The notes beneath the pieces are model-generated. The model saw only the letters and a program-made list of their open reading frames with translations, was not told the origin of the DNA and did not search any database. Position numbers and translations under genes: made by a program. DNA of 64,000 nt, from positions 1,488,001-1,552,000 of the forward strand of contig CAWALV010000006.1 of assembly GCA_963782965.1 (NCBI GenBank), given 5' to 3'. This stretch comes from CAWALV01 sp963782965. Its GTDB lineage: Bacteria; Actinomycetota; Actinomycetes; Acidothermales; Acidothermaceae. Shown in pieces: positions 47,285-56,021 of this stretch (its first letter is position 1; each line of letters opens with the position of its first letter).

Positions 47285-47433
47285 TGTCTTCGTTGACGGC
47301 CGCGCACGAGGCGGGCCGCCGACATCTCTAGAGCGATCTGGCATCGACAGACGTAACTAGCTGTCTGTCATTACCAAAGGAATTCCGTCGTGAGCACGAA
47401 GCCCACGCACGGGGTTTTTGGCACTGACTTTTA

Positions 47434-47447
47434 GCACGCTGTTGAGT
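47434..47447 (-). other. 5' arm of the 16S rRNA processing stem
   Basis: A 14-base segment that is the exact reverse complement of 45583-45596. The arms flank 16S and can pair in the precursor transcript. Confidence 0.7.
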
Positions 47448-47509
47448 TCTCAAGGATCGAACGCACACCTCAGTCGGCCTCTCGGCCTTCCTCGGGGCAA
47501 CCGCTCTAA

Positions 47510-47536
47510 GTTATACGAGTGCCCAGGTGGTGTCAA
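47510..47536 (-). promoter_or_regulatory. rRNA operon promoter, proximal
   Basis: TTGACA (47531-47536) and TATAAC (47510-47515) with a 15-base spacer, about 225 bases upstream of 16S. The spacer is short, but both hexamers are close to consensus. Confidence 0.55.
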
Positions 47537-47666
47537 ACCGCCTCGGACCCGTTCCAGCACAACCGAAACCGCCGCCAACAACCGTGATGTTGACGGCCGT
47601 GAGATCAGTTGGTTGAGACCAGGGACCGGCCGCTCTCGGCGTCCGTTCCTCCCGTGGTGTAGAGAC

Positions 47667-47695
47667 ACCCTACGGCGACGTCCCGGGAGCGTCAA
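47667..47695 (-). promoter_or_regulatory. rRNA operon promoter, distal
   Basis: TTGACG (47690-47695) and TAGGGT (47667-47672) with a 17-base spacer, about 155 bases upstream of the proximal site. Two promoters in tandem are usual for actinobacterial rrn operons. Confidence 0.55.
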
Positions 47696-47735
47696 ATCGG
47701 CTCGCGGAGCGCCCTGCAGCGCCCGATACCCACGC

Positions 47736-49010
47736 TCATTCGAGCCTGATGCCCGCCACCGATCGCTTCCCCCGACGGACGACGAACCACCGCCCGTGCA
47801 ATGCCTGCTCGGGCTGAAGCGGCGCCTCCGCGTCGGTGACCTTGCGGTTGTTCAGGTACGCGCCGCCCTCGGCGACGGCCCGGCGACCGGCCGAGCGTGA
47901 CTCGACGAGGCCGGTCGCGAGTAGCGCATCGACGACGTTGGCCGGCGGGCTGGCCGGCAAGGCCGCCAGGCCGGTCTCTTGCAATGCCGCCTCGAGGGTC
48001 GCCGCAGGCAACTCCTCCAGGTCGCCGCGTCCGAACAACGCCGCGCTTGCCGCGACCGCAGCCGAAGTTTCGGCGGCGCCATGCACGAGCGTGGTGAGCT
48101 CCTCCGCCAACGCTCGCTGTGCCTCTCGGACGGCAGGCCGGCTTTCGACCGACACCGCCAACTCTTCGATCTCCGACCGGGAACGAAGGCTGAAGATCTT
48201 GAGGTAGCCGACGACGTCGCGATCATCGGTGTTGACCCAGAACTGGTAGAAGGCGTACGGCGAGGTCATCGTCGGGTCGAGCCAGACCGTGCCGGATTCC
48301 GTCTTTCCGAACTTGGTGCCGTCGGCCTTCGTGATCAGTGGCGTGGCCAGGGCGTGCCCCGACACTGCCTCGAGCCGGTGAAGGAGGTCGAGACCGGCGG
48401 TCAGGTTCCCCCACTGGTCGCTGCCGCCGGTCTGCATCGTGCAGCCCTCTCGCCGATACAGCTCGAGGAAGTCCATGCTCTGCAAGAGCTGGTAGCTGAA
48501 CTCGGTGTAGCTGATGCCGGCGTCGGAGTTGAGGCGCGCGCTGACCGCTTCCTTGCCCAACATCTTGTTGACCCGGAAGTGCTTACCGACGTCGCGAAGG
48601 AAATCGATGGCCGACAGCTCGGCGGTCCAATCGAGGTTGTTCACCATCGTCGCCGGGTGCTCGGCTCGATCGCCCTCGAAGTCGAGGTACGGCGTGATCT
48701 GCGCCTTGATCCGGTCGACCCAACCGGCGACGACGCCCGGGTCGTTCAAGGCTCGTTCGGCCGTCGGACGTGGGTCTCCGATGAGGCCGGTCGCCCCACC
48801 GACGAGTGCCAGGGGCCGGTGGCCGGCGTCTTGAAGGCGGCGGAGGGTGAGGATCTGCACGAGGTTGCCCAGGTGCAGGCTGGGCGCCGTCGGATCGAAG
48901 CCGCAGTAGACGGTGACGGGCCCGGCGTCCAGGGCCGCGCGCAGCGCGCCGAGGTCGGTGCTGACCGCGATGAGGCCGCGCCAGGCGAAGTCGTCAAGGA
49001 TGTGGGTCAC
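47736..49010 (-). CDS. tyrS: Tyrosine-tRNA ligase
   Basis: A class I aminoacyl-tRNA synthetase of 424 residues. The HIGH-like motif is PTAPSLHLGN; the tyrosine pocket has YTEFSYQLLQSMD and QTGGSDQWGN; the KMSKS-like loop is KFGKTESG; an S4 domain closes the C-terminus. I chose the GTG at 49010, which overlaps the mpg stop (GTGA). The upstream in-frame extension overlaps mpg. rRNA promoters lie just downstream of the tyrS stop. Confidence 0.96.
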   Translation of the reverse strand: MTHILDDFAWRGLIAVSTDLGALRAALDAGPVTVYCGFDPTAPSLHLGNLVQILTLRRLQDAGHRPLALVGGATGLIGDPRPTAERALNDPGVVAGWVDRIKAQITPYLDFEGDRAEHPATMVNNLDWTAELSAIDFLRDVGKHFRVNKMLGKEAVSARLNSDAGISYTEFSYQLLQSMDFLELYRREGCTMQTGGSDQWGNLTAGLDLLHRLEAVSGHALATPLITKADGTKFGKTESGTVWLDPTMTSPYAFYQFWVNTDDRDVVGYLKIFSLRSRSEIEELAVSVESRPAVREAQRALAEELTTLVHGAAETSAAVAASAALFGRGDLEELPAATLEAALQETGLAALPASPPANVVDALLATGLVESRSAGRRAVAEGGAYLNNRKVTDAEAPLQPEQALHGRWFVVRRGKRSVAGIRLE

Positions 49011-49624
49011 GGTGCGAATCCTTGCGTATCGCTGCGGAGCGGGCGCGACGGGTTTGCCGGCCGGCGCCGTTTCGGCGTGTGCGCACGATATGCGGAGACC
49101 GTCGGCTCGGCGTCCAGCCAGAAACGCCACGGGGAATCCGCGCCCTTCGACAGCCCGACCCGCGGGCCGCAGCGAATGGTCCGCGGAGTGGGCGCAGTCG
49201 CCGCACGAATGCGCAGGGCGGACGACGCGGAGCAGGCGTCGGCCCCGTCTTCGGCCCGCCCGACCCCGAGCGCGCTGGCAAGCCTGGCCGGGCCACGCGC
49301 GAGGTCTCGGGCCGGCGCACCTGCCCGGCGCGCGGTCGCCAGCGCCAGCCCCTCGACGACCTCGCCGGCACGAAGCAGCACCGCGGCTGCGGTCCCGACG
49401 GGGCCGCACACGATGTTCATGCAGTAGTGCATGCCGTAGGTGAAGTACACGTAGACGTGCCCGGCGGGTCCGAACATGACCTCGTTGCGTGGGGTTCGCC
49501 CGCGAAACGCATGCGAGCCGGGGTCGTCCTCACCGAGATATGCCTCTACCTCCGTGAGCCGGACGGCCACGAGGCCCTCGGGGCTCGCGTGCGAGACCAC
49601 GCAGCCCAACAGGGCCGGGGCCAC
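49007..49624 (-). CDS. mpg: 3-methyladenine DNA glycosylase, AAG family
   Basis: A base-excision-repair glycosylase for alkylated purines. Key parts are LTEVEAYLGEDDPGSHAFRG (catalytic Glu), RNEVMFGPAGHVYVYFTYGMHYCMN and ARGPARLASALGV. The first standard start is the GTG at 49624 (205 residues), but the conserved family segment FFASPALEVAPALLG begins upstream of it. That argues for translation from further back, perhaps a CTG that overlaps the argH stop as CTGA. The gene is coupled to tyrS. Confidence 0.88.
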   Translation of the reverse strand: MAPALLGCVVSHASPEGLVAVRLTEVEAYLGEDDPGSHAFRGRTPRNEVMFGPAGHVYVYFTYGMHYCMNIVCGPVGTAAAVLLRAGEVVEGLALATARRAGAPARDLARGPARLASALGVGRAEDGADACSASSALRIRAATAPTPRTIRCGPRVGLSKGADSPWRFWLDAEPTVSAYRAHTPKRRRPANPSRPLRSDTQGFAP

Positions 49625-49695
49625 TTCGAGCGCAGGCGAGGCGAAGAACGAGCGGGCGATCGGCCGGCCACGAACCGCGCCGTCGGGCCGGGCTT

Positions 49696-51156
49696 TCAGG
49701 ACAGCTCGCCGTCCGCCCAGCGCACCTGACCGGCGAGGTGCACCCGCAGGTCGGCGATCTGCTCGGCCACGCGTTGTGGAGCGGTGCCGCCTCTGGCGGA
49801 TCGCGCGGCGAGTGCGCCGCGAACCGAGAGCACGGCCCTGACCTCGGGGGTGAAGTGCGCCGAGATCTCCTTCAGCTGCGCGTCGGTGACGTCGGGCAGG
49901 TCACAGTTGTGTGCGCTGCACCACGCCACCAGTTTGCCGACGGCTTCATGCGCCTCCCGGAACGGCACCCCGCGCCGGACGAGATCCTCGGCGACGTCGG
50001 TCGCCAATGCGAAGCCGGTCGGCGCGGCGGCCGAGAGGCGATCGGCGTCGATGCGCAGGGTCGACATCATCCCGGTGACCGCAGGGAGCAGGAGCAGCAG
50101 CGTGTCGAGGGAGTCGAAGACCGGCTCCTTGTCCTCCTGCAGGTCACGGTCGTAGGCGAGCGGCAGCCCTTTGAGCATGGTCAGCAGCGCGGTCAGATTG
50201 CCGACGAGGCGGCCGCTCTTTCCTCGCGCGAGCTCGGCGACGTCGGGGTTCTTCTTCTGCGGCATGATCGACGAACCTGTCGCGTATGCGTCGTCGAGTT
50301 CGACCCAGCGGAACTGCTGGGTGCTCCAGAGAACGACCTCCTCCCCCAGCCGCGACAGGTGGATGCCGATCATCGCCGTGCAGAACGCGAACTCGGCGGC
50401 GAAATCGCGGTCGCTGACGGCGTCGATCGAGTTGGCGGCGGACGTCGCGAATCCGAGCTCCGCGGCCGTCGTGATCGGGTCAAGCGGTAACGACGATCCG
50501 GCAAGGGCGCCTGAGCCGAGCGGCGACACCGCGGCCCGCACGTCCCAGTCGCGCAGCCGATCGGCGTCGCGGGTGAATGCATGAACGTGCGCGAGCAAGT
50601 GGTGCGCGAACAGCACCGGTTGGGCGTGCTGCAGATGCGTCATGCCCGGGGCGGGAACGTCACGGTTGCGTTCGGCGAGGTCGACCAGCGCCGCTTCGAG
50701 TTCGGCGAGCCGCCGGACGAGCACCCGGGCATGCGCCCGGAGGAAGAGCCTCAGGTCGGTGGCGATCTGGTCGTTGCGGCTGCGGCCGGCCCGCAGCTTG
50801 CCGCCGAGCGGTCCGAGGCGCTCGATGAGGCCTCGTTCGAGCGCGGTGTGCACGTCTTCGTCGGCGGCCGTCGGCCGAAAGTCGCCCGAACGACAGGCCT
50901 GGTCGAGATCGTCGAGCGCTGCCAGCATCTGCCCCAGCTCGTCGTCGTCCAGCAAGCCGGCCTTGTTGAGCACCCGGGCGTGCGCGCGCGACGACATCAG
51001 GTCGTAGGGGGCGAGCCGCCAGTCGAAGTGCACGGACGCCGACAATGCCGCCAGGGCCTGCGCCGGGCCACCGGCGAACCGGCCACCCCACAGGCGCACC
51101 GGCTCGCCACGAGAACCGCCACCAGAACCGCTCGGTGGCGTCGGCGTGTCAGTCAC
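49696..51156 (-). CDS. argH: Argininosuccinate lyase
   Basis: The last step of arginine synthesis, cleaving argininosuccinate to arginine and fumarate. The 486-residue protein has RLWGGRF near the N-terminus, DEDVHTALE, GRSRNDQIATDLRLF, THLQHAQPVLFAHHLLA and the signature GSSIMPQKKNPDVAELARGK. The GTG at 51156 overlaps the argG stop by 8 bases. It follows the typical actinobacterial argCJBDFRGH order. Confidence 0.97.
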   Translation of the reverse strand: MTDTPTPPSGSGGGSRGEPVRLWGGRFAGGPAQALAALSASVHFDWRLAPYDLMSSRAHARVLNKAGLLDDDELGQMLAALDDLDQACRSGDFRPTAADEDVHTALERGLIERLGPLGGKLRAGRSRNDQIATDLRLFLRAHARVLVRRLAELEAALVDLAERNRDVPAPGMTHLQHAQPVLFAHHLLAHVHAFTRDADRLRDWDVRAAVSPLGSGALAGSSLPLDPITTAAELGFATSAANSIDAVSDRDFAAEFAFCTAMIGIHLSRLGEEVVLWSTQQFRWVELDDAYATGSSIMPQKKNPDVAELARGKSGRLVGNLTALLTMLKGLPLAYDRDLQEDKEPVFDSLDTLLLLLPAVTGMMSTLRIDADRLSAAAPTGFALATDVAEDLVRRGVPFREAHEAVGKLVAWCSAHNCDLPDVTDAQLKEISAHFTPEVRAVLSVRGALAARSARGGTAPQRVAEQIADLRVHLAGQVRWADGELS

Positions 51157-52360
51157 CCGACGAACCTACCGCGAGGTCGCGCCGCGCGGCCGTCTTGGTC
51201 GGCAACCCCCAAAGCTCCACGAAGCCCTTGGCGAGCGACTGGTCGAACGCGTCTCCCGTGTCGTACGTCGCCATCTTGTACTCGTACAGCGAGGCCGGGC
51301 TCCGGCGCCCGGTCACCACGGCGCGGCCGCCGTGCAGTGTCATCCGGATCTCGCCCGTGACGTGTTGCTGAGAGGCAGCGATGAACTCGTCGAGCGCTCG
51401 CTTCAACGGCGAAAACCACAATCCGTCGTAGACGAGCTCGCCCCACCGCTGGTCGACGAGCCGCTTGAAGCGGGCGAGATCGCGCTCGACGGTGACGTTC
51501 TCGAGTTCCTGATGCGCCGTGATGAGCGCGATGGCACCGGGGGCTTCGTAGACCTCGCGGCTCTTGATCCCGACGAGGCGGTCCTCGACCATGTCGAGGC
51601 GGCCAACACCCTGCGCGCCCGCACGGCGGTTCAGCTGTTCGATCGCCTGCAGCACGGTCACCGCTTTGCCGTCGATCGCCACGGGCGCGCCGCGCTCGAA
51701 GGCGACGACCACCTCGTCCGGCTCCCGGGGTGTCGCCGGGTTGGCCGTGTACGCATAGATGTCTTCGACCGGCCCGTTCCAGATGTCCTCGAGGAAGCCC
51801 GTCTCGATCGCCCTGCCCCAGACGTTGGCGTCGATCGAGTACGGCGACTTCTTCGTCACGTCGATCGGCAACCCCTTCTCCTCGGCGAAGGCGATCGCCT
51901 TGTCGCGCGTCATGCCGGAGTCACGAACCGGCGCGAGTACCCGCAGCGACGGATCGAGAGCACCGATACCGACCTCGAATCGAACCTGGTCGTTGCCCTT
52001 GCCCGTGCTGCCGTGCGCGACCATCGAAGCGCCGTAGGTGTGCGCGGCGTCGACCAGATGCTTGTTGATGATCGGCCGGGACAACGCGGAGAGCAGCGGA
52101 TACCGGTCCATGTACAGCGCGTTGGCTTTGAGTGCGGGCAGGCAGTACTCGTCGGCGAACTCGTTCTTGGCGTCGACCACGATTGATTCGACGGCGCCGC
52201 ACGCGAGCGCGCGCTTGCGCACGACCTCCATGTCCTCGCCACCCTGGCCGACGTCAGCAGCGAGGGCGATGACCTCGGCGCCGGTTTCTGCTGCGATCCA
52301 GCCGATGCACACGGAGGTGTCGAGCCCTCCGGAATATGCCAGTACGACGCGCTCGGTCAC
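51149..52360 (-). CDS. argG: Argininosuccinate synthase
   Basis: Joins citrulline and aspartate with ATP. The 403-residue protein starts VTERVVLAYSGGLDTSVCIGW (the PP-loop) and has HGSTGKGNDQVRFE and IDANVWGRAIETG. The start is GTG at 52360 with AAGGAGAAAG at good spacing; the upstream frame is not conserved. The gap to argR is 70 bases, the largest in the operon, and holds a half ARG-box-like TGAATACC. Confidence 0.97.
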   Translation of the reverse strand: MTERVVLAYSGGLDTSVCIGWIAAETGAEVIALAADVGQGGEDMEVVRKRALACGAVESIVVDAKNEFADEYCLPALKANALYMDRYPLLSALSRPIINKHLVDAAHTYGASMVAHGSTGKGNDQVRFEVGIGALDPSLRVLAPVRDSGMTRDKAIAFAEEKGLPIDVTKKSPYSIDANVWGRAIETGFLEDIWNGPVEDIYAYTANPATPREPDEVVVAFERGAPVAIDGKAVTVLQAIEQLNRRAGAQGVGRLDMVEDRLVGIKSREVYEAPGAIALITAHQELENVTVERDLARFKRLVDQRWGELVYDGLWFSPLKRALDEFIAASQQHVTGEIRMTLHGGRAVVTGRRSPASLYEYKMATYDTGDAFDQSLAKGFVELWGLPTKTAARRDLAVGSSGD

Positions 52361-52430
52361 GGGACTTTCTCCTTGCCTGAATACCAGTTTCGTGTCGGAT
52401 GAGGAGTCGGGGTAGCGGGTCGGGTGTCGG

Positions 52431-53015
52431 TCAGGGAGCAGCTCGCCGGTCGGCGAGGCCGAGCAGTTGCTCGGCGACGGCAGGGCCGCCGTCGGGCTCG
52501 CGGCAGATGCACAGCACGGTGTCGTCGCCGGCCACCGTTCCGATGATGGCCGGGAGGTCGGCCTGATCGAGCGCACCCGCCAACAAGTGCGCGCCGCCCG
52601 GCGGGGTGCGAGCGACCACGAGGTTGCCGGACGCCTGCGCCGAGAGCAGCAGCTCGGCCGCGATCCGCAGCAACCGAGCGTGACCCGCGGAGCCGGGCGC
52701 CGACTGGTCGCCACCGGTGGGGTGCGCGCGTGCCCGCGCAGCGTCGTCCGGAGTCGGGACGACGTACACGAAACCGCCCCCCGCACTGCGCAACCGCACG
52801 GCACCGAGTTCGTCGAGATCGCGCGACAGCGTCGCCTGCGTCACCGTGAAGCCCTCGTCGGCGAGCAGGGCGGCAAGCTCTTGTTGGGAGTGCACCTGCT
52901 CGCGGGTGAGGACGTCGGCGATACGCGCGTGCCGCGCCGCCTTCGTCGTGGGCGCACCAGGTAGCGCGCGCGCACCGGCGGCCGCTGTCGCCCCGCGGTC
53001 GCGTGCCGGGGCCAT
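52431..53015 (-). CDS. argR: Arginine repressor
   Basis: A hexameric arginine-dependent repressor of 194 residues. The N-terminal winged helix reads ARIADVLTREQVHSQQELAALLADEGFTVTQATLSRDLDELGAVRL. The C-terminal arginine-binding and oligomerisation domain ends with GTVAGDDTVLCICREPDG. It is expected to bind ARG boxes upstream of argC. The start is the ATG at 53015, three bases after argF. The N-terminus is extended by about 20 low-complexity residues. Confidence 0.96.
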   Translation of the reverse strand: MAPARDRGATAAAGARALPGAPTTKAARHARIADVLTREQVHSQQELAALLADEGFTVTQATLSRDLDELGAVRLRSAGGGFVYVVPTPDDAARARAHPTGGDQSAPGSAGHARLLRIAAELLLSAQASGNLVVARTPPGGAHLLAGALDQADLPAIIGTVAGDDTVLCICREPDGGPAVAEQLLGLADRRAAP

Positions 53016-53018
53016 CGC

Positions 53019-53942
53019 TCAGGCCCGCCCGAAGAGGAACACCAAGAGCGCCTTTTGCGCGTGGAGCCGATTCTCCGCCTGATCGAAGACCACCGACTGC
53101 GGCCCGTCGATCACCGACGCCGCGATCTCCTCGCCACGGTGAGCCGGCAGGCAGTGCATCACGATGGCGTCGTCGGCCGCCACGCCGAGCAAGCGCTCAT
53201 CGACGGTGTAACCGGTGAAGGCCTGCTGACGCCCGGCGGCTTCGGCCTCCTGGCCCATCGACGCCCATACGTCGGTGTAGAGCACGTCGGCTCCGCGGCA
53301 GGCGTCGTCGACATCGTGCATCACCTCGACCGTGGCTCCGGTCGTGCCGGCGATCGCGCTCGCCCGATCGACGACTGCGCGCGGCGGTTCGTAACCCGCC
53401 GGTGTCGCGACACGCACGTGTAAGCCGGCCAGCGCGCCGGCCAGCAGGAGCGAGTTGGCGACGTTGTTGCCGTCACCGACGTAGGCGAGAACCCGACCGG
53501 CCAGGGTGCCCTTGTGCTCGCGGATCGTCATCAGGTCGGCCAGCGCCTGGCAGGGGTGCGCAAGGTCCGTCAGCGCGTTGACGACAGGAACGCTCGAATG
53601 CTTGGCGAGCGTCTCGAGCCTTTCGTGCGCGAAGGTTCGGATGACGATCGCCGAGACGTAGCGAGACAACACCCGAGCGGTGTCCTCGATGGGCTCGCCA
53701 CGACCGAGCTGGGACGTCTGCGCGTCGAGCATGACGGGGTAGCCGCCCAGCTCCGCAATGGCGGTCTCGAACGAGACCCGGGTGCGCGTCGAATGCTTCT
53801 CGAACACCACCGCGACCGACTTGGGGCCGGCAAGCGACCGCGCTGCGAAGCGATCCTTCTTCAACCGAGCGGCTTCGTCGAGCACCCAGGCCAGCTCGTC
53901 GGAAGTCAGGTCGTCGTCGATGAGGAAGTGGCGCGCTGCCAT
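53019..53942 (-). CDS. argF: Ornithine carbamoyltransferase
   Basis: Makes citrulline from ornithine and carbamoyl phosphate. The 307-residue protein has the FEKHSTRTRVSFETAI carbamoyl-phosphate loop, HPCQALADL, VYTDVWASMGQE and MHCLPAHRGEE. I chose the ATG at 53942, which shares one base with the argD stop (TGATG). The upstream in-frame extension overlaps argD and is rejected. Confidence 0.97.
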   Translation of the reverse strand: MAARHFLIDDDLTSDELAWVLDEAARLKKDRFAARSLAGPKSVAVVFEKHSTRTRVSFETAIAELGGYPVMLDAQTSQLGRGEPIEDTARVLSRYVSAIVIRTFAHERLETLAKHSSVPVVNALTDLAHPCQALADLMTIREHKGTLAGRVLAYVGDGNNVANSLLLAGALAGLHVRVATPAGYEPPRAVVDRASAIAGTTGATVEVMHDVDDACRGADVLYTDVWASMGQEAEAAGRQQAFTGYTVDERLLGVAADDAIVMHCLPAHRGEEIAASVIDGPQSVVFDQAENRLHAQKALLVFLFGRA

Positions 53943-55132
53943 CACGCCTCCTGCGCGGTCGCGGCGTCGAGGATCGCGGGCAGGGCTGCGACGTACTCGT
54001 CGGCCTGATCGGTCGAGAGGATCAACGGCGGCGCTATCCGGACGGCGTCCGGCTGCACCGCATTGACCAGGAATCCGGCATCGCGGCTCGCGGCCTCGAC
54101 CGCGGTGGAGGTGACCCCGTCGAGGACGAGCGCGAACCACAGGCCACGGCCACGTACACCGCCCAGCGCCGGGTGCGACACGCCCGCCAAGCCGTCGGCG
54201 AGGTACCGGCCGACCTTCGCGACGTGCGAGAGCAGGTCGTCGCGCTCGATCGTGTCGAGGACGGCGAGGGCGGCCGCGCACGCGACCGGGTTGCCGCCGA
54301 ATGTGCTGCCGTGATCGCTCTTCGCGAACGTCTCACCGAACCGGCCCAGACCGATGCAGGCGCCGATGGGCAACCCACCGCCGAGCCCCTTGGCCAACGT
54401 GATGAGGTCGGGTCGCACGCCTTCCTCCTCGTGCAGGAACCAGTGGCCGGTGCGACCGATGCCGGACTGGATCTCATCGAGCACGAACACCGCACCAACG
54501 TCGTCGCACAGCTCACGGGCGAGGCGTAGGTAGCCGGTCGGCGCGGGAACGACACCGCCCTCGCCGAGCATCGGTTCGAGGAACAGGGCCGCCGTGCGGC
54601 CGGTGATCGCTTCGCGCAGCGCGTCGGCGTCGCCGTAGGGCACGAAGACGACGTCGGCCGAGTACGGGCCGAAGGGCTCGCGGATCGAAGCCTTTCCGGT
54701 CAGCGCCAGCGAACCCATCGTGCGGCCGTGGAAGCCCTTCTGCGCCGCGACGACGTAGCTGCGTTCAGGACCGGCGTGCTTACGGACCAGCTTGTACGCG
54801 GCTTCGTTCGCCTCGGTGCCGCTGTTGGTGAAGAACACCCGCCCGTCGCCGCCGAGCAGCGCGAGCAGGCGCTCGGCCAGCGTGATGGCGGGTTGCTGGG
54901 CGAACAGGTTGCTCGTGTGCGCGATCGTCGCCACCTGGCGGGACACCGCTTCGACGATCGCCGGGTGGGCGTGACCCAAGGACGACACCGCGATGCCCGC
55001 GATCAGGTCGAGGTACGTCCGGCCGTCGGCGTCCCAGACGCGGCAACCCTCGCCACGTACCAACGCGAGCGACGGTGCATAGGTGGGCATCATCGCCGCG
55101 CCGAACCTGGTCAGCAGGTCTGCGTTACTCAT
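53942..55132 (-). CDS. argD: Acetylornithine aminotransferase
   Basis: A PLP-dependent class III aminotransferase of 396 residues. It has DLIAGIAVSSLGHAHPAI, NSGTEANEAAYKLVR, FHGRTMGSLALTGK, FVLDEIQSGIGRTG and the PLP-lysine segment LITLAKGLGGGLPIGA. It makes N-acetylornithine and possibly succinyldiaminopimelate. The ATG at 55132 overlaps the argB stop by 8 bases. Confidence 0.97.
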   Translation of the reverse strand: MSNADLLTRFGAAMMPTYAPSLALVRGEGCRVWDADGRTYLDLIAGIAVSSLGHAHPAIVEAVSRQVATIAHTSNLFAQQPAITLAERLLALLGGDGRVFFTNSGTEANEAAYKLVRKHAGPERSYVVAAQKGFHGRTMGSLALTGKASIREPFGPYSADVVFVPYGDADALREAITGRTAALFLEPMLGEGGVVPAPTGYLRLARELCDDVGAVFVLDEIQSGIGRTGHWFLHEEEGVRPDLITLAKGLGGGLPIGACIGLGRFGETFAKSDHGSTFGGNPVACAAALAVLDTIERDDLLSHVAKVGRYLADGLAGVSHPALGGVRGRGLWFALVLDGVTSTAVEAASRDAGFLVNAVQPDAVRIAPPLILSTDQADEYVAALPAILDAATAQEA

Positions 55133-56021
55133 CGCGCCTCACCATCGTGCCGATTCCTTCGTCGGTGAATATCTCGAGCAGGACGGCGTGCAGCACCCGG
55201 CCGTCGAGTACGTGCGCGCTCGGGACTCCGCCCCGGACGGCGCGAAGGCAGGCTTCCATCTTCGGCACCATGCCGTGGCCGAGTGTCGGCAGCAACTTCT
55301 CCAACTCATCGGCGGTGAGCGAGCTGATCACCTCGTCGCTTTCCGGCCAGTCGGCGAACAACCCCTCGACGTCGGTCAACACCACCAGCTTCTCCGCCGC
55401 CAGCGCGACGGCGAGCGCGGCAGCCGCAGTGTCGGCGTTGACGTTGTACACGCATGGTTTGCCTGCGGCGTCGAAGCCGCGCGCGACGCTGGACACGACC
55501 GGGATACGACCGTCGTCGAGCAGGCTCGTCACCACGCCGGGCGACACCGATGTGACATCGCCGACCAGACCGATGTCGACCTCGTCGCCGTCGACGATCG
55601 CCGGCCGGCGTTCGGCGGTGAAGAGCTGGGCGTCCTCACCGCTCACACCGACGGCGAACGGTCCGTGCGCGTTGATCAGCCCGATCACGTCGCGCTGCAC
55701 CTGGCCGATGAGCACCATGCGGACGACGTCCATCGTCTCGGGTGTCGTCACCCGTAGCCCGCCGGCGAAGCGTGGTTCGATGCCGAGTCGGTCGAGCGCG
55801 CGGTTGATCTGCGGCCCGCCGCCATGGACGACGACCGGCCGCAACCCGGCGTAGCGCAGGAACACGACGTCAGAGGCGAAGGAAGCCGCGAGTTCGGGGT
55901 CGCTCATCGCGTGTCCGCCGTACTTGACGACGACGGTGCGGCCGTGGAACCGCGCCAGCCAGGGCAACGCTTCGACCAGGGTCGCCGCCTTCGCCTGCGC
56001 GGCGTCGCGGTGTCTGGTCAT
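55125..56021 (-). CDS. argB: Acetylglutamate kinase
   Basis: Phosphorylates N-acetylglutamate. The 298-residue amino-acid kinase has VVVKYGGHAM, VVVHGGGPQIN, NADTAAAALAVALAAEKLVVLTD and GGVPSAHVLDGRVLHAVL near the C-terminus. The N-terminal helix (RHRDAAQAKAATLVEALPWL) is typical of the arginine-inhibited hexameric form, so feedback control is likely. The ATG at 56021 overlaps the argJ stop (ATGA). Confidence 0.97.
   Translation of the reverse strand: MTRHRDAAQAKAATLVEALPWLARFHGRTVVVKYGGHAMSDPELAASFASDVVFLRYAGLRPVVVHGGGPQINRALDRLGIEPRFAGGLRVTTPETMDVVRMVLIGQVQRDVIGLINAHGPFAVGVSGEDAQLFTAERRPAIVDGDEVDIGLVGDVTSVSPGVVTSLLDDGRIPVVSSVARGFDAAGKPCVYNVNADTAAAALAVALAAEKLVVLTDVEGLFADWPESDEVISSLTADELEKLLPTLGHGMVPKMEACLRAVRGGVPSAHVLDGRVLHAVLLEIFTDEGIGTMVRRDE

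Noticed and set aside
52361..52430. A possible additional ARG box before argG (TGAATACC)
   Set aside because: Only one half-site is visible; no second half or paired box was found, so I do not call it an operator.
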